This document shows positions 1 to 6,803 of a DNA stretch of 17,180 bases, one piece after another. Location of the stretch: the NCBI GenBank assembly GCA_036272915.1, contig DATAXV010000003.1:1-17180 (forward strand). The letters run 5' to 3'. The translations under genes and the position numbers were made by a program. The DNA is from DATAXV01 sp036272915. GTDB lineage: Bacteria > Chloroflexota > Dormibacteria > Dormibacterales > Dormibacteraceae. The notes under the pieces are model-generated. The model searched no databases. It saw only the letters and a program-made list of their open reading frames with translations, and was not told the DNA's origin. Numbering within the stretch: position 1 is the first letter of the stretch; the number at the start of each line of letters is the position of its first letter.

Positions 1-150
1 CTCGCCGCAATTAGCTGGTCCGACAATGAGTTGAACGATGGATTTCTGGATCCGCGCTCGAGATCGGCATCGAGAGTCGTGGGGGTCCACAGCTCTCGAC
101 CCGATGCGTGGTTGTCCGCCTTATTACGCTGAAGGCCCTAAGTCCAACTA

Positions 151-170
151 TGTCCCCACTATGGGGGACA
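151..170. promoter_or_regulatory. Perfect dyad, candidate operator for the cys operon
   Basis: TGTCCCC (151-157) is followed by six bases and then its exact reverse complement GGGGACA (164-170). The dyad lies about 190 bases upstream of the cysP start and about 35 bases upstream of a possible -10 element at 204-209. That position suits a regulator-binding site. It could instead be a short hairpin. The cognate regulator is not encoded in this window. Confidence 0.4.
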
Positions 171-210
171 GGACAAGTGGAATCGATGGGAGCGACGCAG
201 AAGTTATATG

Positions 211-296
211 CGAATCGAAGTAGGCTTTCGGCGCGAAAGGGAGGGATGCGTTGCGCGGCTCGTCCGGTCCGGCCGCCCCGGCTCGTCGGTGATTCG
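211..296 (+). promoter_or_regulatory. Possible structured 5' leader of the cys operon
   Basis: CGAATC (211-216) can pair with GATTCG (291-296), closing an 80-base domain. Inside it, CTTTCG (225-230) and CGAAAG (234-239) form a 6-bp hairpin with a 3-base loop. Further GC-rich pairings are possible between 250 and 280. The overall shape resembles a multi-branched leader RNA, and sulfur-responsive riboswitches are known upstream of such operons in other bacteria. I do not recognise a known riboswitch class, and GC-rich DNA makes chance pairings common. Confidence 0.2.
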
Positions 297-359
297 AAGA
301 ACGCGGCCGGAGGGCGATCTCGAGCCCAGGGTGCCGGCCCCACCCGATTGGAGATTGCA

Positions 360-1391
360 GTGAGTTCAGCATCGATCATCCTGCCCCGGAGGCGGTTCCT
401 CACCGCGACCGCGGCCCTTCTCGCGGCTCCCGGTCTGGCCGTGCTCGGAGCCTCCACCGCCGACGCCGACAGCGGGCCGGTCAACCTCTCCCTGGTCGCC
501 TACTCGACCCCCAAGTCCGCCTACGCCAAGCTGATCGCGGCGTACCGGAAGACCGCGGCGGGCAGGAACGTGACCTTCAGCCAGTCCTTCGCCGCCTCCG
601 GCACCCAGGCCAAGTCGGTCGCCGCCGGCCTCCCCGCGGACGTCGTCAACTTCTCCCTGGCGCCGGACATGGACAGCGTGGTCAAGGCCGGGAAGGTCGC
701 CGCGAGCTGGGACAAAAGGCCGTACAACGGCATGGTCACCAACTCGGTGGTGGCGCTGGTCGTGCGCAGGGGCAACCCCAAGCACATCCACGGGTGGAGC
801 GACCTGACCCGCTCCGGGATCAAGGTCATCACACCCAACCCCTTCAGCTCGGGCAGCGCCCGCTGGAACATCATGGCCGCCTACGGGGCGCAGCTCAAGC
901 TGGGCAAGAGCCCCACCCAGGCCAGGGCCTACCTGGAGCAGCTCTTCCGGCACATCGCCGTCCAGGACAAGAGCGCCAGCGACGCCCTGGTCACCTTCAC
1001 CGGCGGCGAGGGGGACGTCCTCATCGACTACGAGGACGACGCCATCGCCGCCAAGACCCACGGTGCCGCGGTCGACTACGTGATTCCCGCGGAGACCATC
1101 CTCATCCAGAACCCGATCGCGGTGACCAGCGACAGCCAGCACAGGGCGGCGGCCCAGTCCTTCGTCAACTACCTGACCTCCTCCGCCGGCCAGAAGCTCT
1201 GGGGCCAGCTCGGCTACCGCCCGGTCGATCCCGCGGTCGCCGGCCAGTTCAAGTTCGCCAAGCCGGCCAAGCTCTTCGACATCGGCTATCTCGGCGGCTG
1301 GTCCAAGGTCAACACCAAGTTCTTCGACCCGACCAACGGCATCGTCGCCAGGATCGAGCAGTCGGTCGGGGTGGGCACCTCGAGTGACTGA
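360..1391 (+). CDS. cysP: Sulfate/thiosulfate ABC transporter, substrate-binding protein with Tat signal
   Basis: This 343-residue extracytoplasmic protein captures sulfate or thiosulfate and delivers it to the CysTW permease. I chose the GTG at 360 because GGAG sits 6 bases upstream and the N-terminus then becomes a compact export signal: RRRFL at residues 10-14, a hydrophobic stretch to about 30, and an A-D-A cleavage site near 34-36. RRxFL is a twin-arginine (Tat) motif, and no lipobox cysteine is present. The stretch ITPNPFSSGSARWN (157-170) matches the ligand-binding signature of Sbp/CysP proteins. The whole protein has no cysteine and only three methionines in the mature part, as expected for a sulfur-sparing sulfate-binding protein. 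The 3' end overlaps cysT by 8 bases. Choosing between the names Sbp and CysP is not possible from sequence alone. An in-frame ATG at 246 is less likely. Confidence 0.92.
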   Translation: MSSASIILPRRRFLTATAALLAAPGLAVLGASTADADSGPVNLSLVAYSTPKSAYAKLIAAYRKTAAGRNVTFSQSFAASGTQAKSVAAGLPADVVNFSLAPDMDSVVKAGKVAASWDKRPYNGMVTNSVVALVVRRGNPKHIHGWSDLTRSGIKVITPNPFSSGSARWNIMAAYGAQLKLGKSPTQARAYLEQLFRHIAVQDKSASDALVTFTGGEGDVLIDYEDDAIAAKTHGAAVDYVIPAETILIQNPIAVTSDSQHRAAAQSFVNYLTSSAGQKLWGQLGYRPVDPAVAGQFKFAKPAKLFDIGYLGGWSKVNTKFFDPTNGIVARIEQSVGVGTSSD

Positions 1392-2247
1392 CCCGGCGCC
1401 CATCGCCCTGGATCTGACCGGCCCCCGCGCCGGTGGACGAGGCGCCGCCGCGAGCCTCGATCTGACCAGGGTGCTGGGCCCGGCGCTGGCAACGACCTAT
1501 CTGAGCCTGCTCGTCCTCCTTCCTCTCGCCGCGGTCCTCTCCAAGGCGTTCCAGGCGGGTCTCCCCTCCTTCGTGGAGGCGGTGGTCCAGCCCGAGGCGC
1601 TGGCGGCGCTGCGCCTGACCGTGATCAGCTCGGCGGTGGTCGTCGCCGTCAACGCCCTCGCCGGACCGCTCATCGCCTGGATGCTGGTCCGCGACCAGTT
1701 CCCGGGCAAGCGCGTGGTCGCGGCGATCGTCGATCTGCCCTTCGCGCTGCCCACGGTCATCGCCGGGCTCACGCTGCTCAGCCTCTACGGGCCGACGAGC
1801 CCGGTCCACGTCGACGTCGCCTACACCTGGGCCGGGATCGTGCTCGCCCTGGCCTTCGTCACCCTCCCCTTCTCCGTCCGCTCGGTCCAGCCGGTCCTGA
1901 TCGAGCTCGACCGTGAGGTGGAGGACGCGGCCGCCACCCTGGGCGCGTCCTCGCTGACGACCTTTCGCCGGGTGATCCTGCCGGTCATGGCCCCGGCCCT
2001 GCTGGTCGGCGCCGGCCTCGGCTTCGCCCGTGCCCTCGGCGAGTTCGGATCGGTGGTGCTGATCTCGGGCAACCTGCCCTTCAAGACCGAGCTGGCCTCG
2101 GTCCGCATCTTCAACCTCGTCCAGAGCAACGACCTCCAGGCCGCGGCCGCGGTCTCCGTCGAGCTGCTCCTCATCTCCCTGGTCGTGCTGCTCGCCCTGG
2201 GCGTGGTCCGGGGGCGGGTCGACGCCCACCTGAGGGGACGCCCATGA
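1384..2247 (+). CDS. cysT: Sulfate/thiosulfate ABC transporter permease CysT (CysU)
   Basis: This 287-residue integral membrane permease is one half of the heterodimeric sulfate channel. About six hydrophobic segments are visible, beginning with TYLSLLVLLPLAAVLSKAF. The cytoplasmic coupling (EAA) loop EDAAATLGASSLTTFRRVILP lies at about residues 178-198 and is followed by the family-typical ARALGEFGSVVLISG. DLPFALPTVIAGLTLLSLYG is likewise characteristic of CysT. The GTG start lies inside the end of cysP (8-base overlap) and the stop overlaps the cysW start as ATGA, so translation is probably coupled through the operon. The first 30 residues are hydrophilic and Gly/Ala-rich, as expected for a cytoplasmic tail. 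Confidence 0.94.
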   Translation: MTDPAPIALDLTGPRAGGRGAAASLDLTRVLGPALATTYLSLLVLLPLAAVLSKAFQAGLPSFVEAVVQPEALAALRLTVISSAVVVAVNALAGPLIAWMLVRDQFPGKRVVAAIVDLPFALPTVIAGLTLLSLYGPTSPVHVDVAYTWAGIVLALAFVTLPFSVRSVQPVLIELDREVEDAAATLGASSLTTFRRVILPVMAPALLVGAGLGFARALGEFGSVVLISGNLPFKTELASVRIFNLVQSNDLQAAAAVSVELLLISLVVLLALGVVRGRVDAHLRGRP

Positions 2248-3044
2248 GGGGGCGCTGGCTGATCCGCGGCCTCGGCCTCGGCTACCTGGCGGTGCTGATC
2301 GCCCTCCCCGTCGGCGCCATCTTCTGGCGCGCCCTCTCCCCCGGCCTGGCCGCCGTCTGGGCCGCGGTCAGCAGCCCCGACGCCGTGCACGCGCTGCTGC
2401 TGACGCTGGGCACCGGCGTCATCGCCGTCGTCGCCAACACCGTCTTCGGCGTCGGCGCGGCGCTGCTCCTGGTGCGTCACCGCTTCCCCGGAGCCGGGCT
2501 GCTCGAGGCGCTCTGCGATCTCCCGCTCTCGGTCTCGCCGGTCGTGATCGGGCTCGCCCTGGTGCTGTTCTACGGCGAGGGCGGATGGATCGGAGGCTGG
2601 CTCAGCGCCCACGCCATCCAGGTCATCTTCTCGCCGCCCTCGATCGTCCTCGCCGTCGCCTTCGTGTCGCTGCCCTATGTGGTCCGCGAGGTCATGCCCG
2701 TCCTCCAGGAACTGGGCACCGAGCAGGAGCAGATGGCGGCGACCCTGGGCTCGAGCCCGCTGCGGACCTTCCTCCGCCTGACCCTGCCCGCGATCCGCTG
2801 GGGGCTCGCCTACGGGATCACCCTGACCTGCGCTCGGGTGCTGGGCGAGTTCGGCGCGGTCAGCATCGTCTCCGGATCGATCGAGGGGCAGACGCAGACG
2901 CTGACCCTGCTCGTCAACGACCGGTTCTCCAACTTCGACCAGCCGGGCGCCTACGCGGTCGCCGTGCTGCTGGCCCTGATCTCGCTGTCGGTGCTGGGCC
3001 TGCTCAGCCTCAGCCGGTCGCGGCGGGAGGCGGCGGTCCGATGA
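2244..3044 (+). CDS. cysW: Sulfate/thiosulfate ABC transporter permease CysW
   Basis: This 266-residue permease pairs with CysT to form the sulfate translocation path. It has about six membrane segments, the first at residues 8-30. The coupling loop EQMAATLGSSPLRTFLRLTLP falls at about 169-189, and ARVLGEFGAVSIVSG follows, the CysW counterpart of the CysT motif. The presence of two different permease genes separates sulfate transporters from molybdate transporters, which usually have a single ModB. The ATG at 2244 overlaps the cysT stop by four bases. A 31-base gap containing GGAGG separates it from cysA. Confidence 0.94.
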   Translation: MRGRWLIRGLGLGYLAVLIALPVGAIFWRALSPGLAAVWAAVSSPDAVHALLLTLGTGVIAVVANTVFGVGAALLLVRHRFPGAGLLEALCDLPLSVSPVVIGLALVLFYGEGGWIGGWLSAHAIQVIFSPPSIVLAVAFVSLPYVVREVMPVLQELGTEQEQMAATLGSSPLRTFLRLTLPAIRWGLAYGITLTCARVLGEFGAVSIVSGSIEGQTQTLTLLVNDRFSNFDQPGAYAVAVLLALISLSVLGLLSLSRSRREAAVR

Positions 3045-3075
3045 GAGCCGTCGACCGCGCCAGAGGGAGGTCCTG

Positions 3076-4056
3076 ATGGATATCTCGGTCCGCTCCGTGA
3101 CCAAGCGATACGGCACGGTCACCGCTCTCGACGGCGTCAGCCTGGAGGTGCAGTCGGGCTCGCTCACCGCTCTGCTCGGACCCAGCGGCGACGGCAAGTC
3201 GACCCTGCTCCGCGTCATCGCCGGGCTCGACATGCCGGACCTGGGGTCGATCGCGATCGGGGGGAACGACGTGACCCGCGTCCCGGCGCGGAAGCGCGGC
3301 ATCGGCTTCTGCTTCCAGAGCTACGCGCCCTTCCGTCACCTGACCGTCGCCGAGAACGTCGCCTTCGGGCTCAAGGTGCGGCGACGCCCGCGGGCCGAGA
3401 TCCGGAGCAAGGTCGCGGAGATGCTCGAGCTGGTGCGGCTCACCGAGCAGGCCAAGCGCTTTCCCGCCCAGCTATCGGGTGGACAGGTCCAGCGCATGGC
3501 GCTGGCCCGCGCCCTCGCCATCGAGCCGGCGGTGCTGCTCCTCGACGAGCCCTTCGGCGCGCTCGACGCCCAGGTCCGCAAGGATCTGCGGGTCTGGCTG
3601 CGCGGGCTGCACGACCAGCTCCACATCACCACGCTGCTGGTCACGCATGACCGGGAGGAGGCGATGGAGGTCGCCGACCAGGTGGCCGTCATCCACGGTG
3701 GACGCATCGAGCAGGTGGGCTCGCCGCTGGACGTGTACGACCAGCCCGCCAACGACTTCGTCCTCACCTTCCTGGGGCCGGCCACCAGGTTCGACGATCG
3801 GTGGATCCGTCCCCACGACATCGTCGTCGACCGCAGGCCCGGACCGGGCTCGCGCCAGGCCACCGTCGAGCGCGTCGTCGCCATCGGCTTCGAGGTCCGG
3901 GTCCACATGCTCCTCGGCGACGGCGACCGGATCTGGGCACAGCTGCCCCGAGCCGAGGCGGCCGAGCTCGAGCTGACGTCGGGTGGTCGCGCCTGGGTGC
4001 GCGTGCGGCAGGTGGGCGCGGAACTGGCCGCGAGCGGGGAGGCGGCCGGACTCTGA
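3076..4056 (+). CDS. cysA: Sulfate/thiosulfate ABC transporter ATP-binding protein CysA
   Basis: This 326-residue ATPase drives the CysTW permease from the cytoplasmic face. In order it has Walker A GPSGDGKST (about 36-44), a Q-loop in CFQSYAPFRHLTVAENVAFG, signature LSGGQVQRMALARAL, Walker B VLLLDEPFGALDA and H-loop LLVTHDREEAMEVAD. A regulatory tail of about 90 residues follows, containing WIRPHDI, which is typical of the TOBE-like domain in CysA. Walker A has Asp where Ser, Ala or Cys is usual, although the Gly, Lys and Ser that contact nucleotide are kept. GGAGG at 3066-3070 sits 5 bases before the ATG. It is the last gene of the operon and is followed by a strong hairpin. It is somewhat shorter than enterobacterial CysA because of a shorter C-terminal domain. 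Confidence 0.94.
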   Translation: MDISVRSVTKRYGTVTALDGVSLEVQSGSLTALLGPSGDGKSTLLRVIAGLDMPDLGSIAIGGNDVTRVPARKRGIGFCFQSYAPFRHLTVAENVAFGLKVRRRPRAEIRSKVAEMLELVRLTEQAKRFPAQLSGGQVQRMALARALAIEPAVLLLDEPFGALDAQVRKDLRVWLRGLHDQLHITTLLVTHDREEAMEVADQVAVIHGGRIEQVGSPLDVYDQPANDFVLTFLGPATRFDDRWIRPHDIVVDRRPGPGSRQATVERVVAIGFEVRVHMLLGDGDRIWAQLPRAEAAELELTSGGRAWVRVRQVGAELAASGEAAGL

Positions 4057-4107
4057 TTCCGGCATCGGCTCCCACGTCGCCGCGGCGGCGACGGCCCGCG
4101 CATGCGA

Positions 4108-4157
4108 GCGGGGAGCCTCCGAGCGGCGGCTCCGGCCGCCGTCGGTGGGCTCCCCGC
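4108..4157. terminator. Long hairpin between convergent cysA and DHA2 efflux gene
   Basis: GCGGGGAGCC (4108-4117) pairs exactly with GGCTCCCCGC (4148-4157). The interior continues the stem with CGGCGGC and GCCGCCG around a TCCG loop, giving a roughly 20-bp stem with small bulges. It lies 51 bases after cysA and 26 bases after the efflux gene on the other strand, so it can serve both. No T-tract follows on either side. Confidence 0.75.
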
Positions 4158-4183
4158 CCTGACCTCCTGAACGAGAGCTCGGA

Positions 4184-5647
4184 TCAGGCCGCCTCCGGGC
4201 AGGCCTCGCCGTCCTCGGTCTCCGCCTCCGGCTCGACGGCCTCGGCGGGAAGGGCGAGAACCGCCACCACGATCGCCACCGCGGCGAACAGGGCTCCGAC
4301 CGCGAAGCCGAAGAGGTAGCCGCCGGTCAGCGCCGCCCCACCACCGGCACCGGCCAGGGTCAGGCTCTGGGTGCGGGAGGCGGTGAGCGTGGCCAGCACG
4401 GCCAGGCCCAGCGAGCCGCCCACCTGCTGCGTGGTGTTGACCAGCCCGGAGACCAGTCCCGAGTTGTCCGCGGTCGCTCCGGACATCCCCAGCGAGGTGA
4501 CGGCCGGGAAGGCCAGGCCGCCGCCGATCCCGAGCAGCAGCATCGAGGGCAGCACGTTGACCAGGTAGCCGTCCTGAGCCGGTCCGCGGCCGAAGGCGGC
4601 GAGGCCGACGGCGATCATGGCCAGGCCGACGATGAGAACGGGCCGGGCGCCGAAGCGGGTGTTGACCTGCGCCGAGATGCGGAAGGAGATGGCCCCCATC
4701 GAGACCGCCACGGGAAGGAAGGCGAGCCCGATCTGGAGGGGACCGTAGCCGAGCACGAGCCGCAGGTAGAGGGCACCGATGAAGAAGGTCCCGAACATAC
4801 CGGCCACGGCGAGGACCATGATCACATTGGCCCCGGAGATGCTCCGCGAACGGAAGATCGCGAGCGGCAGCAGGGGCGTGGCGGCCGTCGTCTGGCGGAC
4901 CAGGAAGCCGGCGAGAAGGGCCAGGGCGACGCCGCCCAGAATCAGCGTCCGCGGCGATCCCCAGCCGTTGTCGGGGACCTCGGCGATGGTGTAGACGCCC
5001 AGCATCAGGGCGGTGGTGACCAGCGCCGCGCCGGGGAGGTCGGCGCCCTGGGCCAGCCCGATGCCGCGCTCCGGCTCGAGCAGGCGAAGGGCGAGCACGG
5101 TCGCCGCGATCCCGATCGGGAGGTTGACGAAGAAGATCCCGTGCCAGCTCGCCGCCTCGGTGAGGACGCCGCCCATGAGCAGCCCCACCGAGCCGCCGGC
5201 GGAGCAGATGAAGGCGATGACGCCGATGGCCCTGGCCTGCTCGCGCCGCCCCGGGAACAAGGTCACGACCATGCCCAGGATCACGGACGAGGTCATCCCG
5301 CCGCCGACGCCCTGGACAAGCCGGGCGGCGATGAGCATGCCCTGGGTCTGGGACAGGCCGCAGAGGGTGGATGCGACGGTGAAGACGGCCAGGCCGGCGA
5401 TGAAGATCCGGCGACGGCCGATCAGGTCTCCCATCCGGCCGGCCAGCAGGAGCACGCCGCCGAAGGGGATGAGGTAGGCGTTCACGACCCAGGCCAGGGC
5501 CGACTCGGAGAAGTCGAGCTCGCGCTGGATCGAGGGCAGCGCCACGTTCACGATGGTGCCATCGATCACGATCATCAGCATCCCCGCGCAGAGCACGGAG
5601 AAGGCCGCCCAGCGGGAGCGGTTCGGAAACGGCAGGGACGGGATCAT
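4184..5647 (-). CDS. MFS multidrug efflux transporter, DHA2 (EmrB/QacA) family
   Basis: This 487-residue, probably 14-helix proton-coupled exporter acts in the cytoplasmic membrane. The 14-helix signature IVIDGTIVNVALPSIQ occupies about residues 26-41, motif A is GRMGDLIGRRRIF at about 70-82, and FFVNLPIGI is typical of the family after helix 6. Its length fits the family. AGGAGG (5655-5660 on the plus axis) lies 7 bases upstream of the ATG, a near-ideal ribosome-binding site. A palindrome at 5711-5728 may be an operator. No linked regulator gene is intact nearby, although DHA2 pumps are often paired with TetR or MarR genes. The substrate cannot be inferred from the sequence. Confidence 0.9.
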   Translation of the reverse strand: MIPSLPFPNRSRWAAFSVLCAGMLMIVIDGTIVNVALPSIQRELDFSESALAWVVNAYLIPFGGVLLLAGRMGDLIGRRRIFIAGLAVFTVASTLCGLSQTQGMLIAARLVQGVGGGMTSSVILGMVVTLFPGRREQARAIGVIAFICSAGGSVGLLMGGVLTEAASWHGIFFVNLPIGIAATVLALRLLEPERGIGLAQGADLPGAALVTTALMLGVYTIAEVPDNGWGSPRTLILGGVALALLAGFLVRQTTAATPLLPLAIFRSRSISGANVIMVLAVAGMFGTFFIGALYLRLVLGYGPLQIGLAFLPVAVSMGAISFRISAQVNTRFGARPVLIVGLAMIAVGLAAFGRGPAQDGYLVNVLPSMLLLGIGGGLAFPAVTSLGMSGATADNSGLVSGLVNTTQQVGGSLGLAVLATLTASRTQSLTLAGAGGGAALTGGYLFGFAVGALFAAVAIVVAVLALPAEAVEPEAETEDGEACPEAA

Positions 5648-5710
5648 CTGACGGCCTCCTCGGCGGTGTGGCGGATTCGGGTTCCTCTACCCATCCGTCG
5701 TGCGCGGGGC

Positions 5711-5728
5711 CCGGATTTCGACATCCGG
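5711..5728. promoter_or_regulatory. Palindrome upstream of DHA2 efflux gene, candidate operator
   Basis: CCGGAT (5711-5716) and ATCCGG (5723-5728) form a perfect 6-bp inverted repeat. The six bases between them also nearly pair, giving an 18-bp near-palindrome with a single mismatched pair. It lies 64 bases upstream of the efflux gene start, a position that suits a TetR- or MarR-type repressor. No clear -10 or -35 pair was found. Confidence 0.35.
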
Positions 5729-5858
5729 AGGCAGATTTCCTGCAAACCCGCTCCGTGAGGGGCCAACGCCCTTGACGGACGGTGCCGGAGAGCCGGAGCT
5801 GGGCCTGGATCCCGTCGACCGCGGCTCCGGAAGCCGACCGGGCGCCGAACGGGGTCGA

Positions 5859-6461
5859 TCAGCCGAGGCTGGCGACGAAGTCGTCGATCGCGGCGACGAC
5901 GCGGCCGAGTGTCTCCACCGAGCGCCGGGGATCCCGGTCGTGCTCCATGCCGTGGCCGGCACCGTCGACCTCGAGCACCTCTTTGCCGGTCAGCCGGGCC
6001 TGTTCGCCGTCCCACCAGGGGTCGGCGGTTCCGCCGATGAGCAGTGCGGGCGACTGCGACCTGGCGATCGCCTCCACCATGCCCACCCCTCGTCGTTCGC
6101 GCAGGAGCGCGTCGAGCGCGAGGCCTCGCTCGTCACGAGCGAGCAGCGGCGTGAGCCAGACCGCGGGAGAGTCGGTCCACAGCGCGGCCAGACTGCCCAG
6201 GGACTTGCCGACGACGACGACACGGTCCGCCCGGGCTGTGTCGAGCACACCGGCCAGCTGATCGCCGACCCAGCCCGGGCTGCGCCCGAAGTCTGCGGGT
6301 GGTTCCCAGTCCACGCCGACGGTGGTCCAGCGATGAGCCTGGAGCAGAGACCTGGCGAAGAACAGCAGCGGCATTGCCGTGGTGTAGCCGCCTCCCGGCA
6401 GCAGGATGCCGACCCGGTCGGGATCTGCATCCACGCGGTGCATCCTCGTCATGGGGTCCAT
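5859..6461 (-). CDS. Small alpha/beta hydrolase
   Basis: This 200-residue single-domain alpha/beta hydrolase is probably cytoplasmic. Counted from the ATG at 6461, it shows an oxyanion-type glycine turn LLPGGGYT (20-27), nucleophile elbow GKSLGS with Ser87, acid GTADPWW with Asp147, and catalytic His170 in GAGHGME. The complete Ser-Asp-His triad implies an active esterase-like enzyme, but no substrate can be named. The start is uncertain: a GTG at 6488 and ATGs at 6452 and 6443 are in frame. I chose 6461 because a TACCCT box (6477-6472) lies 10 bases upstream and no start has a Shine-Dalgarno site. It lies downstream of mbfA and the 77-residue gene on the same strand, so it may be read with them. 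Confidence 0.8.
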   Translation of the reverse strand: MDPMTRMHRVDADPDRVGILLPGGGYTTAMPLLFFARSLLQAHRWTTVGVDWEPPADFGRSPGWVGDQLAGVLDTARADRVVVVGKSLGSLAALWTDSPAVWLTPLLARDERGLALDALLRERRGVGMVEAIARSQSPALLIGGTADPWWDGEQARLTGKEVLEVDGAGHGMEHDRDPRRSVETLGRVVAAIDDFVASLG

Positions 6462-6517
6462 AGATCGGGCCAGGGTAACGTCACCCACCTCGCGGCGTGT
6501 TTGCGAAGGCCGTTAGA

Positions 6518-6751
6518 TCAGACTCCCCGGCCCTCCTCATCCCGACCCTGCTCCGGCGTCTCCCGATCAGTCTTGTCGAGTCCGGTCCTCACCGCCCCGG
6601 CTCCGGCCCCGATCGCGGTAACTGCTCCGCTGAGTGCGGTGATGGCGACCGGCCGGTCGCCAAACGCCGCACTCACCACGCCCGTCCCCACGAGGCCGCC
6701 GCCGATCTGCATCGACGCCGGCCCTGTCAACGTCCATTGCGTGCCTTTCAC
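6518..6751 (-). CDS. Hypothetical small membrane protein
   Basis: I do not recognise this family. The 77-residue frame has two glycine- and alanine-rich hydrophobic segments (about residues 17-33 and 36-55) and a charged tail of about 20 residues ending in EGRGV. Third-position G/C use resembles the neighbouring genes. The GTG at 6751 has no visible ribosome-binding site, and an in-frame ATG at 6712 would give a 64-residue version that still keeps both segments. It sits 52 bases downstream of mbfA and 56 bases upstream of the hydrolase, all on the same strand. That supports a real gene in a small operon, but chance openness in GC-rich DNA cannot be excluded. Confidence 0.4.
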   Translation of the reverse strand: MKGTQWTLTGPASMQIGGGLVGTGVVSAAFGDRPVAITALSGAVTAIGAGAGAVRTGLDKTDRETPEQGRDEEGRGV

Positions 6752-6803
6752 GAACCCATGGTCCGTGCCAGGAGGGGACCCAAACGGACAATCCCGTCCG
6801 GGG

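Larger units (their letters stand above)
1..359. other. Non-coding leader region upstream of the sulfate transport operon
   Basis: No convincing gene lies in this stretch. It is visibly less GC-rich over the first 240 bases than the coding DNA that follows, and the frames open across it do not look like protein. It holds a perfect 7-bp inverted repeat at 151-170, a possible TTATAT-like -10 element at 204-209 without a clear -35 partner, and a potentially structured leader at 211-296. The Shine-Dalgarno sequence for cysP is at 350-353. The first bases may be the tail of an upstream intergenic region, since no upstream gene end can be recognised. Confidence 0.6.

Noticed and set aside
246..359. 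Earlier ATG start for cysP at 246
   Set aside because: The AAGGGAG site is only two bases from this ATG, and it would put 38 extra Arg/Pro/Gly-rich residues ahead of a complete Tat signal that begins naturally at the GTG at 360.
1821..3302. 493-codon minus-strand open frame across the cys operon
   Set aside because: It is antisense to cysT, cysW and cysA and has a repetitive Glu/Asp/Arg/Gln-rich translation with no domain signature.
5793..5830. Possible terminator after the small hydrolase (CCGGAGC / GCTCCGG)
   Set aside because: Arms of 7 bp are separated by a 24-base loop with no supporting inner stem, so chance pairing in GC-rich DNA is as likely.
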